NCBI RefSeq assembly: GCF_002008165.1
Contig: NZ_MRDM01000020.1
Span: 204,036 to 268,035, forward strand
DNA from: Rhizobium laguerreae
GTDB taxonomy: Bacteria; Pseudomonadota; Alphaproteobacteria; Rhizobiales; Rhizobiaceae
Direction of reading: 5' to 3'
DNA: 64,000 nt
Shown here: positions 26,215-34,003 of the stretch, in pieces
How positions within the stretch are numbered: the stretch's first letter is position 1
Layout: each line of letters begins with the position of its first letter
The notes under the pieces: generated by a model
The model's database searches: none
The model's input: the letters and a program-made list of their open reading frames with translations, nothing else
What the model was told of the DNA's origin: nothing
Made by a program: the position numbers and the translations under genes

Positions 26215-26844
26215 ATGGGGGAAGAAGAGGGCGCCTCGCGGCGACCGATCGCGAGCCGGTCGTCGTCCTGGGCTATCGGCCTCAGCGCATGGCTGGCGCG
26301 CAGCGGCGCGACACCGAACGGCATTTCGCTTTTATCGGTCGTATTCGCGGGTATAGGCGCAGCACTCATCGTTTTCACAACACATCCGATTGCCATGGTT
26401 TGTGCCGCTATCTCGGTGCAACTGCGGCTGGTCTGCAATCTGCTGGACGGAATGGTCGCGATCGAAGGCGGCAAGAAAACCAAGAGCGGGCCGCTCTACA
26501 ATGAATTCCCCGACCGGGTGGCCGACAGCCTGTTTCTCGTCGCGGCCGGCTATGCCTGCGGCTTTGGCTGGCTCGGCTGGCTGGCTGCGCTGCTCGCCGC
26601 ACTCACCGCCTATATCAGGGTCTTTGGAGGATCGGTCGGTCTTCCCCAAGACTTCAGCGGTATCATGGCCAAACAGCGCCGCATGGCGGTGCTGACGGCG
26701 GGCCTCCTCGCCCAGAGCGTCGAGACGCTGGTTTCAGGCGGCCACTGGTCGCTAATCCTGGCATGCGCGGTCATCGCCGCCGGCAGCCTTGTCACCTGCA
26801 TCACACGCACGATAACGCTTGCCCGTTCCCTGGAGAGACTATGA
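26215..26844 (+). CDS. CDP-alcohol phosphatidyltransferase-like membrane protein with altered metal motif
   Basis: This is about 209 aa from ATG 26215 (preceded by GGGGGACA); an in-frame ATG at 26131 is an alternative. It contains the CDP-alcohol transferase region, CNLLDGMVAIEGGKK followed by SGPLYNEFPDRVADS (about residues 75-105). Against the canonical DxxDG-x2-AR-x8-G-x3-D-x3-D, the first and third Asp are Asn and the Arg is Ile. Hydrophobic segments surround it. It overlaps the acyltransferase gene by ATGA. It would join a CDP-diacylglycerol lipid to an alcohol at the membrane, but the altered ligands make the reaction uncertain. Confidence 0.82.
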   Translation: MGEEEGASRRPIASRSSSWAIGLSAWLARSGATPNGISLLSVVFAGIGAALIVFTTHPIAMVCAAISVQLRLVCNLLDGMVAIEGGKKTKSGPLYNEFPDRVADSLFLVAAGYACGFGWLGWLAALLAALTAYIRVFGGSVGLPQDFSGIMAKQRRMAVLTAGLLAQSVETLVSGGHWSLILACAVIAAGSLVTCITRTITLARSLERL

Positions 26845-27461
26845 TCGCGCTCGTCCGTCGGCTTCTCGTGCTGTTCGTCCGTATCCTGGTCGGCGCCCGA
26901 AGCGAGTGGCGCGGCTGTGCGCCCGATCCCAGCCGCCGCATCTATTTCGCCAATCACAACAGCCATATCGATACCGTCGCCGTCATGGCGGCCCTGCCAT
27001 ATCAGGTGCGCCGGATGACCCATCCGGTTGCGGCGCGAGATTATTGGGGAACGACCGCCTTTCGCCGTTTCATCGCGGAGAAAGGCCTGCGTGCCGTCCT
27101 AATAGACCGCAAGCCTCCGCCGGACAGCGATCCGCTGGCTCCGGTAGAGCGTCTGCTCGAGGAGGGACATTCGATCCTGATTTTTCCTGAGGGAACGAGA
27201 AGCACCAGCGAGGAGATCGCCCCGTTCCGCAGCGGCATCTATCGCCTCGCCTGCCGTTTTCCGGATGTCGATCTCGTGCCGATCCATCTCGACAACCTCC
27301 AGCGCATCCTGCCGAAGGGAAGCATGCTGATCGTCCCGATCACCTGCACGGCGCGCTTCGGCAAGCCGCTCCGCGTCGAACCAGGCGAGGAAAAGACCGA
27401 ATTCCTGGCCCGTGCCCGTGCCGCGGTCATTGAGCTCGCAGATGGGGGGCATGCCGCATGA
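26841..27461 (+). CDS. 1-acyl-sn-glycerol-3-phosphate acyltransferase-like (PlsC family)
   Basis: This 206-aa membrane-associated acyltransferase has the catalytic motif NHNSHIDT (H-x4-D, about residue 35). RMTHPVAARDYW and the substrate motif IFPEGTRS (about residue 115) follow. It transfers a fatty acyl group to lysophosphatidate or a related lysolipid. Its start overlaps the upstream transferase stop and its stop overlaps the CdsA start, both by ATGA, so the three lipid genes are translated as a unit. It is probably an accessory copy distinct from housekeeping plsC. Confidence 0.9.
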   Translation: MIALVRRLLVLFVRILVGARSEWRGCAPDPSRRIYFANHNSHIDTVAVMAALPYQVRRMTHPVAARDYWGTTAFRRFIAEKGLRAVLIDRKPPPDSDPLAPVERLLEEGHSILIFPEGTRSTSEEIAPFRSGIYRLACRFPDVDLVPIHLDNLQRILPKGSMLIVPITCTARFGKPLRVEPGEEKTEFLARARAAVIELADGGHAA

Positions 27462-28387
27462 CCAGCCTGTTCTCCATCGTGCTGGCCGCGATCCTCGGTC
27501 TGCTTGCCGTCGCCTCGGCCATCGGTTTTATCCTTCAGCGGCGCGCGACCGAACCCGGTTCAGTCGCCACCGTCCAAAACCTCAACGCCCGCATCCGCTC
27601 CTGGTGGATCATGGTCGCGGTGTTCGGCGGCGCGATCCTGCTCGGCGACACGGCGACGGTCATCCTGTTCGCATTCCTGTCCTTTATGGCGCTTCGCGAA
27701 TTCTGGACGCTAACACCATCGCGGCGCGGCGATCACCTGGCGCTTTTCCTGTCCTTCTTCGTTGTGCTGCCGCTGCATTATGTCCTGCTCGGAACGGAGT
27801 GGTACGGCCTGTTTGCGATCTTCATTCCGGTCTATGCCTTCCTGATCCTGCCGGCGGTGGCGACCTTGACGGGTGACGTCAACGAATTCCTTGCCCGCAG
27901 CGCCAGGGTGCAATGGGGATTGATGCTGACGGTCTATTCGATCAGCCACGCTCCCGCCCTGCTCATGCTGGAGACCGGCACGCCGTCCGCACTTCTCCTG
28001 GTCTATCTGGTGGTGGTCGTGCAGCTCAGCGACGTCTTCCAATATGTCTGGGGCAAGCTCCTCGGAAAGCATCGTTTCTCGCCGAATATCAGCCCGTCGA
28101 AGACGATCGAAGGACTGGTCGGAGGCGGCGTCTCGGCCATCCTCGTGGGAACGCTGCTTTATCGCCTGACGCCGTTCTCGCCGCTGCAGGCAGCTGCCGT
28201 CAGCACGGTCATCGTCGTCGCAGGCTTCTTCGGCGGCTTCGTGCTCTCGGCCATCAAGCGCGATCTCAATGCCAAGGACTGGGGCTATGTGATCGAGGGC
28301 CATGGCGGCGTGCTTGACCGCCTGGACTCCATCACCTTCGCCGCACCGCTGTTCTTCCACATCGTCCGCTATTGGTTCACCACGTAG
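27458..28387 (+). CDS. Phosphatidate cytidylyltransferase (CdsA-like)
   Basis: This 309-aa multispan membrane enzyme makes CDP-diacylglycerol from phosphatidate and CTP. The family signature is at the C-terminus: SAIKRDLNAKDWGYVIEGHG followed by GVLDRLDS. Upstream is the KTIEGLVGG motif (SPNISPSKTIEG). About eight hydrophobic segments start at residue 4. It completes the trio acyltransferase, cytidylyltransferase and CDP-alcohol transferase, which could build one phospholipid from lysophosphatidate. E. coli ynbAB shows a similar pairing of an extra CDP-alcohol transferase with a CdsA-like protein. Confidence 0.93.
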   Translation: MTSLFSIVLAAILGLLAVASAIGFILQRRATEPGSVATVQNLNARIRSWWIMVAVFGGAILLGDTATVILFAFLSFMALREFWTLTPSRRGDHLALFLSFFVVLPLHYVLLGTEWYGLFAIFIPVYAFLILPAVATLTGDVNEFLARSARVQWGLMLTVYSISHAPALLMLETGTPSALLLVYLVVVVQLSDVFQYVWGKLLGKHRFSPNISPSKTIEGLVGGGVSAILVGTLLYRLTPFSPLQAAAVSTVIVVAGFFGGFVLSAIKRDLNAKDWGYVIEGHGGVLDRLDSITFAAPLFFHIVRYWFTT

Positions 28388-28400
28388 AAGCTGGTTCTGG

Positions 28401-28724
28401 TTAAAACCGGTCGATCTCCTCGAGGCTCTCGAACAGCCGGCGCTGAACATCCTGCTCCTGCTTGCCGATGGCGGTCATCAGCTTGCCCATCGTTCCCCGC
28501 AGGCCGTGCAACTCGTCCACCAGCTCCATGACGATATCGACGCCGGCTTCATTGACACCCATGTTTCCCATGAGGTCGAGGATTAGCCGGGCGCGGGCGA
28601 CGTCGGCGTCGCGAAATTGCCTCTGGCCGCCTGATGTCTCCGGGATCAGCCAACCCTGTTCGATCCAGAAGTCGAGCTGGACGATGTCGATTTTCAAGTA
28701 AAGACGGAATTCGAGATCATCCAT
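28401..28724 (-). CDS. cbpM: Chaperone modulator CbpM
   Basis: This 107-aa MerR-like protein directly follows the cbpA-type gene on the same strand (2-nt gap). It opens MDDLEFRLYLKIDIVQLDFWIEQGWL and contains RQFRDADVARARLILDLMGNMGVNEAGVDIVMEL, the helical region that binds the J-domain of CbpA. In E. coli CbpM inhibits CbpA's co-chaperone and DNA-binding activity. The start is the complement of 28722-28724; an upstream open stretch only overlaps cbpA. Confidence 0.88.
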   Translation of the reverse strand: MDDLEFRLYLKIDIVQLDFWIEQGWLIPETSGGQRQFRDADVARARLILDLMGNMGVNEAGVDIVMELVDELHGLRGTMGKLMTAIGKQEQDVQRRLFESLEEIDRF

Positions 28725-28726
28725 GA

Positions 28727-29641
28727 TCAAGCCTCCATGTTCTTTCTCGGATCGTAGGAGTTTGCCGTCGCCCATTCCTTCATGAAGGCCGTCAACCGCT
28801 CATCCGAGGCGTCGGGCAGCACGATCTTCAGCGAGATGTAGACGTCGCCGTGTCCGCCGCCGCGTTTTGAAACACCTTTGCTCTTGAGACGCAGAATCTT
28901 GCCCGTGTTCGAATGAGGCGGCAGTGTCAGATTGACCGGTCCCGATGGCGTCGGAACGCGAACCTTGCCACCAAGCACGGCCTCACTGAGGGAGATCGGC
29001 AGTTCAAGGCGGATATCGTCGCCGTCACGCGTAAAGAAGCGGTGCGGGCGCACACGGATTTCGATCAGGGCATCGCCCACCGGCCCACCGCCGATGCCCG
29101 GCTCGCCCTTGCCGCGCAGCCGCAAGGTCTGGCCGTCGCGCGTCCCCGGCGGGATCTGTACGTCGAGCGCCGGACCATTCGGCATCTTGACCTCCGTCCT
29201 GGTGCCGTTGACGGCCTCGAGAAAGTCAACCTCCATGGAAAATTGCCTGTCACGGCCACGACCACGGGTCTGGCCGCCGCCGGCACGACGTGAAAAGAAG
29301 CTGGCGAAGATATCGTCGGCATCGCTGAAATCGGCAAAGCCGGCGCTGTTGTGGTAGGGATCGCCAGGCCCGCTCTTCGACGCGTAGTCGCGGTAATAAT
29401 TGCGCTGCGCCCGCTCGGCGCCCGTTATATCGATCTCGCCGCGGTCGAAGCGTCCGCGTTTTTGCTCGTCGCTCAAGATTTCGTAGGCGGTTGAAATTTG
29501 CTTGAACCGTTCCTCGGCTTTTTTGTCACCGGGGTTAAGGTCGGGATGAAGTTTCTTGGCGAGCTTGCGGAACGCGCTTTGAATATCTTTTTGCGTCGCA
29601 TCGCGTTTCACGCCCAGAAGCTCGTAGGGATCCTGGCTCAT
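28727..29641 (-). CDS. cbpA: DnaJ-class co-chaperone CbpA
   Basis: This 304-aa protein has an N-terminal J-domain (DPYELLGVKRDATQKDIQSAF, with the HPD motif in KKLHPDLNPG). A Gly/Arg-rich linker follows (AGGGQTRGRGRDRQ, about residue 120), then two DnaJ C-terminal beta domains without the zinc-finger cysteines. That layout and length match CbpA rather than DnaJ. It stimulates DnaK ATPase and can bind DNA in stressed cells. The start MSQDPYELL at the complement of 29639-29641 gives the standard length. It is co-transcribed with cbpM. Confidence 0.93.
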   Translation of the reverse strand: MSQDPYELLGVKRDATQKDIQSAFRKLAKKLHPDLNPGDKKAEERFKQISTAYEILSDEQKRGRFDRGEIDITGAERAQRNYYRDYASKSGPGDPYHNSAGFADFSDADDIFASFFSRRAGGGQTRGRGRDRQFSMEVDFLEAVNGTRTEVKMPNGPALDVQIPPGTRDGQTLRLRGKGEPGIGGGPVGDALIEIRVRPHRFFTRDGDDIRLELPISLSEAVLGGKVRVPTPSGPVNLTLPPHSNTGKILRLKSKGVSKRGGGHGDVYISLKIVLPDASDERLTAFMKEWATANSYDPRKNMEA

Positions 29642-29784
29642 ACATGTCTCCGGTCGGGCAGCGAATACCGCTGGTTGGCTTGGCAATGATATAGGTTGTC
29701 GAGCCGCCGCCGGGGAGGGGAGGCCGGCCGCTATGATCGACGTCAATCCGACAAAGAGCGCGCTGTCACGCAAGCCAGAGCTTA

Positions 29785-30252
29785 CTAGAGCAACGCCGCG
29801 TCTTCCGCTGGGGACGCCGAGCCTTCCTGTGCGCGATCGGGGCGCCGGTCGATAAGAACCGAGCACCCGGCATGGCGCACGACCTTGTCGACGATCGAGG
29901 AGAAGACGTAGTCAGTGATATCGGTCACATGGGATGAAACCAGGATAAGATCGGCCGATTTCTCCCTTGCCCTGGAGACGAGCAGGGAGGCGGCAACGCC
30001 GATACGAACCTCGATCATCGCCGGAATTCCCAGCTCCTTGCAGAGCGATGCCAGTTTCTTTTCGGCATCGACGATGGCGGTTGTTTCGAATTCCTCGGGA
30101 AGCTCCGTCAGGTGATGGCGGGGGATATTCTCGATGACGTGCATGACGACGATGCTTCCGCCTTCGTCCATCAGCGCAGCAGCCCGGCGCAGAAGGCGGC
30201 TGGCCGTTTGGCGGGGACCCATGCCGATGCCGCAGATGATTGTCCGATACAT
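29785..30252 (-). CDS. Universal stress protein (UspA family)
   Basis: This 155-aa alpha/beta protein starts MYRTIICGIGMGPRQTASRLL. VVMHVIENIPRHH follows at about residue 40, then the ATP-loop region: ADLILVSSHVTDITDYVFSSIVDKVVRHAGCSVLID. The classical G-x2-G-x9-G(S/T) nucleotide loop is only partly kept (SSHVTDITDYVFSSIVD lacks the glycines), so ATP binding is doubtful. It is transcribed divergently from the dehydrogenase gene and sits next to chaperone genes, consistent with a general stress role. Confidence 0.85.
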   Translation of the reverse strand: MYRTIICGIGMGPRQTASRLLRRAAALMDEGGSIVVMHVIENIPRHHLTELPEEFETTAIVDAEKKLASLCKELGIPAMIEVRIGVAASLLVSRAREKSADLILVSSHVTDITDYVFSSIVDKVVRHAGCSVLIDRRPDRAQEGSASPAEDAALL

Positions 30253-30464
30253 TTGAAATCCATATCCTCGAATGCGAATGATAGCACCGATCATACCGGT
30301 GTCGACCGTCCCGGCATTGACGAATATCAAGAAAAAGTGCCGCAACGGCAGCGCGCACGAAGCTGCCAGCTCGTTTGGAACGAACCTCCGGCTGAATCGT
30401 CGCAGTTGACGATATGGCCACCGGCAACAGTTCTAACCCGATGGCGTCATCGATTGAGGTTCAC

Positions 30465-31316
30465 ATGCCGAATTTTGCGATAATCGGATCGGGTGCGATG
30501 GGAAGTGCCGTCGCCAGACGGCTGATCGACCATGGCGCTGCTGTGCTGACCTATCTCGAGGACAGGAGCGAGCAGACGATAGCGCGGGCAAAGGCAGCCG
30601 GCATGGTGCCGGTCGGCCGCCGGGAGCTGACGAAGGCCGAGCTGATCCTGTCGATCGTTCCACCGGCGGAGGCGATCAAGGTCGCCGACCTCGTCGCGGA
30701 CATATCGTCGGGGATGCAAGCGCCGCCGCCCTTGATCGACCTCAACGCGATTGCGCCGAAAACGATGCAGGCTTTGGCGGCACGGTTCGAAGGCAGCGGC
30801 GTGGAAGTGGTTGATGGGGCGATCATCGGCGGGCCGCCGGTCCCCGGCACATCAGGTCCGACCATCTATATCAGTGGCGATACCGCGGAGCGGAGCCGGC
30901 CGCTCGAGGATTGCGGCCTGCGGATCCGCAGGCTCGACGGGCCGCTCGGCGCCGCCTCGGCACTGAAGATGTGTTATGCCGGCATCAACAAGGGATTTGT
31001 CGGCCTCGGCACCGCCATGCTGCTCGCCGCATCGCGTTCCGGTGCGGCCGAAAGCCTGAAGGCGGAGCTCTCCGAAAGCCTTCCCGACATCGACCGCAAG
31101 CTGTCGAGATCCATTCCCGACATGTATCCGAAAGCCTATCGGTGGGTTGCCGAAATGCAGGAGATTGCCGATTTCCTTGGCGAGGATGATCCGGCCGCGA
31201 CCATCTTCCGCGGCATGGCGGACGTCTTCTCCAGGATGGCGACCGACGTCGAGGGCAGCCGCGTGCTCGTCGGGCAGCTGGACGAGATCATCGCTTTCTC
31301 TGGAACCGAAAACTGA
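30465..31316 (+). CDS. NAD(P)-dependent 6-phosphogluconate dehydrogenase/3-hydroxyisobutyrate dehydrogenase-like oxidoreductase
   Basis: This 283-aa enzyme opens with the Rossmann motif MPNFAIIGSGAMGSAVARRL. The mid region IVPPAEAIKVADLVADI and VVDGAIIGGPPVPGTSGPTIYISGD carries the family's substrate loop (about residues 115-140). The C-terminal helical domain contains LKMCYAGINKGFVGLGTAML, where hydroxyisobutyrate dehydrogenases have a catalytic Lys (here K in INKG or LKMCY). ATG 30465 follows GAGGTTC. It would oxidise a beta-hydroxyacid or reduce its oxo form. It is monocistronic; substrate unknown. Confidence 0.82.
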   Translation: MPNFAIIGSGAMGSAVARRLIDHGAAVLTYLEDRSEQTIARAKAAGMVPVGRRELTKAELILSIVPPAEAIKVADLVADISSGMQAPPPLIDLNAIAPKTMQALAARFEGSGVEVVDGAIIGGPPVPGTSGPTIYISGDTAERSRPLEDCGLRIRRLDGPLGAASALKMCYAGINKGFVGLGTAMLLAASRSGAAESLKAELSESLPDIDRKLSRSIPDMYPKAYRWVAEMQEIADFLGEDDPAATIFRGMADVFSRMATDVEGSRVLVGQLDEIIAFSGTEN

Positions 31317-31509
31317 TCGCGATGGTCGAGCAATCGTCGCAGCAACCGAATATGATGGGTAGAGCCATGGGCTTGGCCAACACTCTGACGATTGTGTGAA
31401 GCCGCTCCGACACCTCTGACAAAACCTTATCGCCTCTGCTATGTCAGGAAAAATGCGGCGGCCAAACTGACGCCGCGCTCTGTCTGACCAATATCAGGAG
31501 TTTTGAAAG

Positions 31510-32385
31510 ATGAGCGGTTCTTCCGATTACACACCCCCGAAGGTCTGGACCTGGAACAAGGCGAATGGCGGCCAATTCGCCAGCATCAACCGCCCGATCG
31601 CGGGACCGACGCATGAGAAGGAGCTTCCGATCGGCCGCCATCCGCTGCAGCTCTATTCGCTCGGCACCCCGAACGGCCAGAAGGTCACCATCCTGCTCGA
31701 GGAACTGCTGGCCCTTGGCCATGAAGGTGCGGAATATGACGCATGGCTGATCAAGATCGGCGATGGCGATCAGTTCGGCAGCGGCTTCGTCGCCGTCAAT
31801 CCCAATTCCAAGATACCGGCCCTGATGGACCGCAGCGGGCCAAAGCCGATCCGCGTCTTCGAATCCGGTGCGATCCTCACCTATCTCGCCGAAAAATTCG
31901 GCGCTTTCCTGCCGACCGAGCCGAGCGCGCGGGCCGAATGCCTGTCCTGGCTGTTCTGGCAGATGGGGAGCGCGCCTTATCTTGGCGGCGGCTTCGGCCA
32001 TTTCTACGCCTATGCGCCGACAAAGATCGAATATGCGATCGACCGCTTCGCCATGGAAGTGAAGCGTCAGCTCGACGTGCTCGATCGTCGCCTTGCCGAA
32101 AGCGAGTATCTGGCAGGCAGCCAATATACGATCGCCGATATTGCCGTCTGGCCCTGGTATGGCGGGTTGGTGAAGGGCTGGACCTACGGTGCAGCCGAGT
32201 TTCTGAAGGTCGAGGACTATAAGAACGTGCTGCGCTGGGCCGACACCATCCACAGCAGGCCGGCCGTGCAACGCGGCCGCATGGTCAACCGCCTCTCCGG
32301 CGAGCCATCGAGTCAGTTGCACGAGCGCCACGACGCCAGCGACTTCGACACCAGGACGCAGGACAAGCTCGCGGCCGCCGAGTAA
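31510..32385 (+). CDS. yghU: YghU-type glutathione S-transferase/disulfide-bond oxidoreductase
   Basis: This 291-aa protein has the long N-terminal arm characteristic of YghU (YTPPKVWTWNKANGGQFASINRPIAG). A thioredoxin-like GST domain follows (LQLYSLGTPNGQKVTILLEEL, where the T-P-N-G-Q-K region binds glutathione, and NPNSKIPAL), with FESGAILTYLAEKFG. The helical C-terminal domain contains YTIADIAVWPWYG. YghU reduces disulfides using two glutathiones. It follows a 193-bp gap, has its own promoter region, and ends at a strong hairpin shared with the convergent peptide operon. Confidence 0.93.
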   Translation: MSGSSDYTPPKVWTWNKANGGQFASINRPIAGPTHEKELPIGRHPLQLYSLGTPNGQKVTILLEELLALGHEGAEYDAWLIKIGDGDQFGSGFVAVNPNSKIPALMDRSGPKPIRVFESGAILTYLAEKFGAFLPTEPSARAECLSWLFWQMGSAPYLGGGFGHFYAYAPTKIEYAIDRFAMEVKRQLDVLDRRLAESEYLAGSQYTIADIAVWPWYGGLVKGWTYGAAEFLKVEDYKNVLRWADTIHSRPAVQRGRMVNRLSGEPSSQLHERHDASDFDTRTQDKLAAAE

Positions 32386-32420
32386 GCAAGCGGCCCCAGC
32401 CAAGTGTCGCAGCAATCAAT

Positions 32421-32453
32421 GAAGCTCCGCCGCCTTTACGGCGACGGAGCTTC
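32421..32453. terminator. Bidirectional hairpin between convergent GST and peptide-binding protein genes
   Basis: GAAGCTCCG (32421-32429) pairs with CGGAGCTTC (32445-32453), extended by CGCC/GGCG after one mismatch, around a short TTTAC-type loop. It sits in the 84-bp gap between converging genes and lacks a long T run, so it may work together with Rho. Confidence 0.7.
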
Positions 32454-32469
32454 AGCATACTGCCCGAAC

Positions 32470-33984
32470 TCAGTTCTTGACCGTGTCTTCCAGGAAGAAG
32501 CGGCCGAGCGGGTTTTGGTAGAAGTTCTCGATATTCTTGCGCGAGACGTTGATATAGGGGCTGTAATAGAGGTCGATCCAGTTGACGTCGACCTTGGCCA
32601 TCTTCTGCAGATCGACATACATTTGTTCGCGCTTCTTCGGATCGAGCTCGAGACGGGCCTTGGCGACCAGTTCCTTCACCGCCTCGTTTTTGTAGTTGGT
32701 CAGATAGTTGTTATTGGAATCGTGGCCGAGAACGAAAGTCGTCTTCTGGTCCGGATCGAGAATGTCGTTCGTCCAGTAGTTGACCGAGATGTCGTAATCA
32801 CCGGCAACCGTCATATCCCATTCCTGGCTTGGATCGACCTTCTGCAGGTTCGCCGTGATGCCGGCCTTGGCGAGCTGTTGCTGGACAAGCACTGCCGTCT
32901 GCTCGTCCACTTCGTCGCCGGCGCGGATGAGATAGTTCAGCGTCAAGTTGGAGACACCGGCATCCGCCAGCATCTTCTTGGCCTTCTCAGGGTCGTAGGG
33001 GCGCTGCAAATTGTCGGCATAATAATAGAGCGCGCCCTTCGGAACGTAGGAGTTGGCGACCGTGCCCTGGCCGAAGGTGACGGTATCGACGATCGCCTTC
33101 TTGTCGATCGCCATATCAAGCGCCTGACGGACTTCCTTCTTGCCGAGCGCGCCATGCGCATGGTTGATCAGCAGATGGTCCTCACGGGTCGAAGCGTCGA
33201 TACCAACGTTGAGATTCGGGTCCTTCTTCAGCTCCTCGACGCGGGAGAAGGGCACGAAGATCGCCGTATCCAGCTCGCCGGCCTGAACGTTCAGCATGCG
33301 GGTATTGTCGTCAGGCACCGAGATCCACTCGACGCCGTCGAGCTTGACGCGGTCGGCTTGCCAGAAATTCGGGTTCTTCTTCAGGATGACGCGGTCACCG
33401 CGCCGCCATTCCTCGACCACGAAGGCACCGGATGCGATCGGCTTTTCGCCATAGGCATCGGCGCCTAGCGATTCCATGCCCTTCTTGGAGATGACCGAGG
33501 CATTCGGCAGCGCCAGCGTCGAAAGGAACGGCGCGGACTGGTTCTTGAGCTTGATCGTCAGCGTGTGCGCATCGGTCGCCACGGCCGTGTCGATCACCTT
33601 GTAGGAATCGCTCCAGAGCGAGGCCGCGTCATCGCGGATGCGCAGCAGGCTGTAGGCCGCGTCCTCCGCCGTCAGCGGCGAACCGTCCGAGAACTTTGCA
33701 TCGCGGATCTTGAACGTGTAGGTCAGCCCGTCATCCGAGGTGGTCCAGCTTTCGGCAAGACCCGGCTCCAGTTTCGTGCCTGTCTTGTCGACGCGGATCA
33801 GCACGTCGTAGACGTTGGAGAACACCCAGTTGTCGATGTTCTGCGCGGTCTTGATCGGATCGAATGTCGTCGAATCCTCGCGGCGGCCGATGGTGAGTAC
33901 ACCGGCGGCCTCGGCATAGCTTGCGCTGAGCGTCAGACCGACGAGCAAGGCTGCAAGCCCGATTGATTTCCACCTGTTTGTCAT
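32470..33984 (-). CDS. Peptide ABC transporter substrate-binding protein (DppA/OppA class)
   Basis: This 504-aa periplasmic protein has a signal peptide (KSIGLAALLVGLTLSASYAEA). The cluster 5 binding domain has GRREDSTTFDPIKTAQNID, LEPGLAESWTTSDDGLTYTF, VEWRRGDRVILKKNPNFW (about residue 180) and LRIRDDAASLW. It is the last gene of the minus-strand run permease, permease, fused ATPase, binding protein. Adjacent peptidase-like hydrolases suggest short peptides or amide-linked compounds as ligands. PipR-type loci of plant-associated pseudomonads have a peptide importer in the same position. Confidence 0.92.
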   Translation of the reverse strand: MTNRWKSIGLAALLVGLTLSASYAEAAGVLTIGRREDSTTFDPIKTAQNIDNWVFSNVYDVLIRVDKTGTKLEPGLAESWTTSDDGLTYTFKIRDAKFSDGSPLTAEDAAYSLLRIRDDAASLWSDSYKVIDTAVATDAHTLTIKLKNQSAPFLSTLALPNASVISKKGMESLGADAYGEKPIASGAFVVEEWRRGDRVILKKNPNFWQADRVKLDGVEWISVPDDNTRMLNVQAGELDTAIFVPFSRVEELKKDPNLNVGIDASTREDHLLINHAHGALGKKEVRQALDMAIDKKAIVDTVTFGQGTVANSYVPKGALYYYADNLQRPYDPEKAKKMLADAGVSNLTLNYLIRAGDEVDEQTAVLVQQQLAKAGITANLQKVDPSQEWDMTVAGDYDISVNYWTNDILDPDQKTTFVLGHDSNNNYLTNYKNEAVKELVAKARLELDPKKREQMYVDLQKMAKVDVNWIDLYYSPYINVSRKNIENFYQNPLGRFFLEDTVKN

Positions 33985-34003
33985 GTGTTCGTTCCCTTCG
34001 TTG

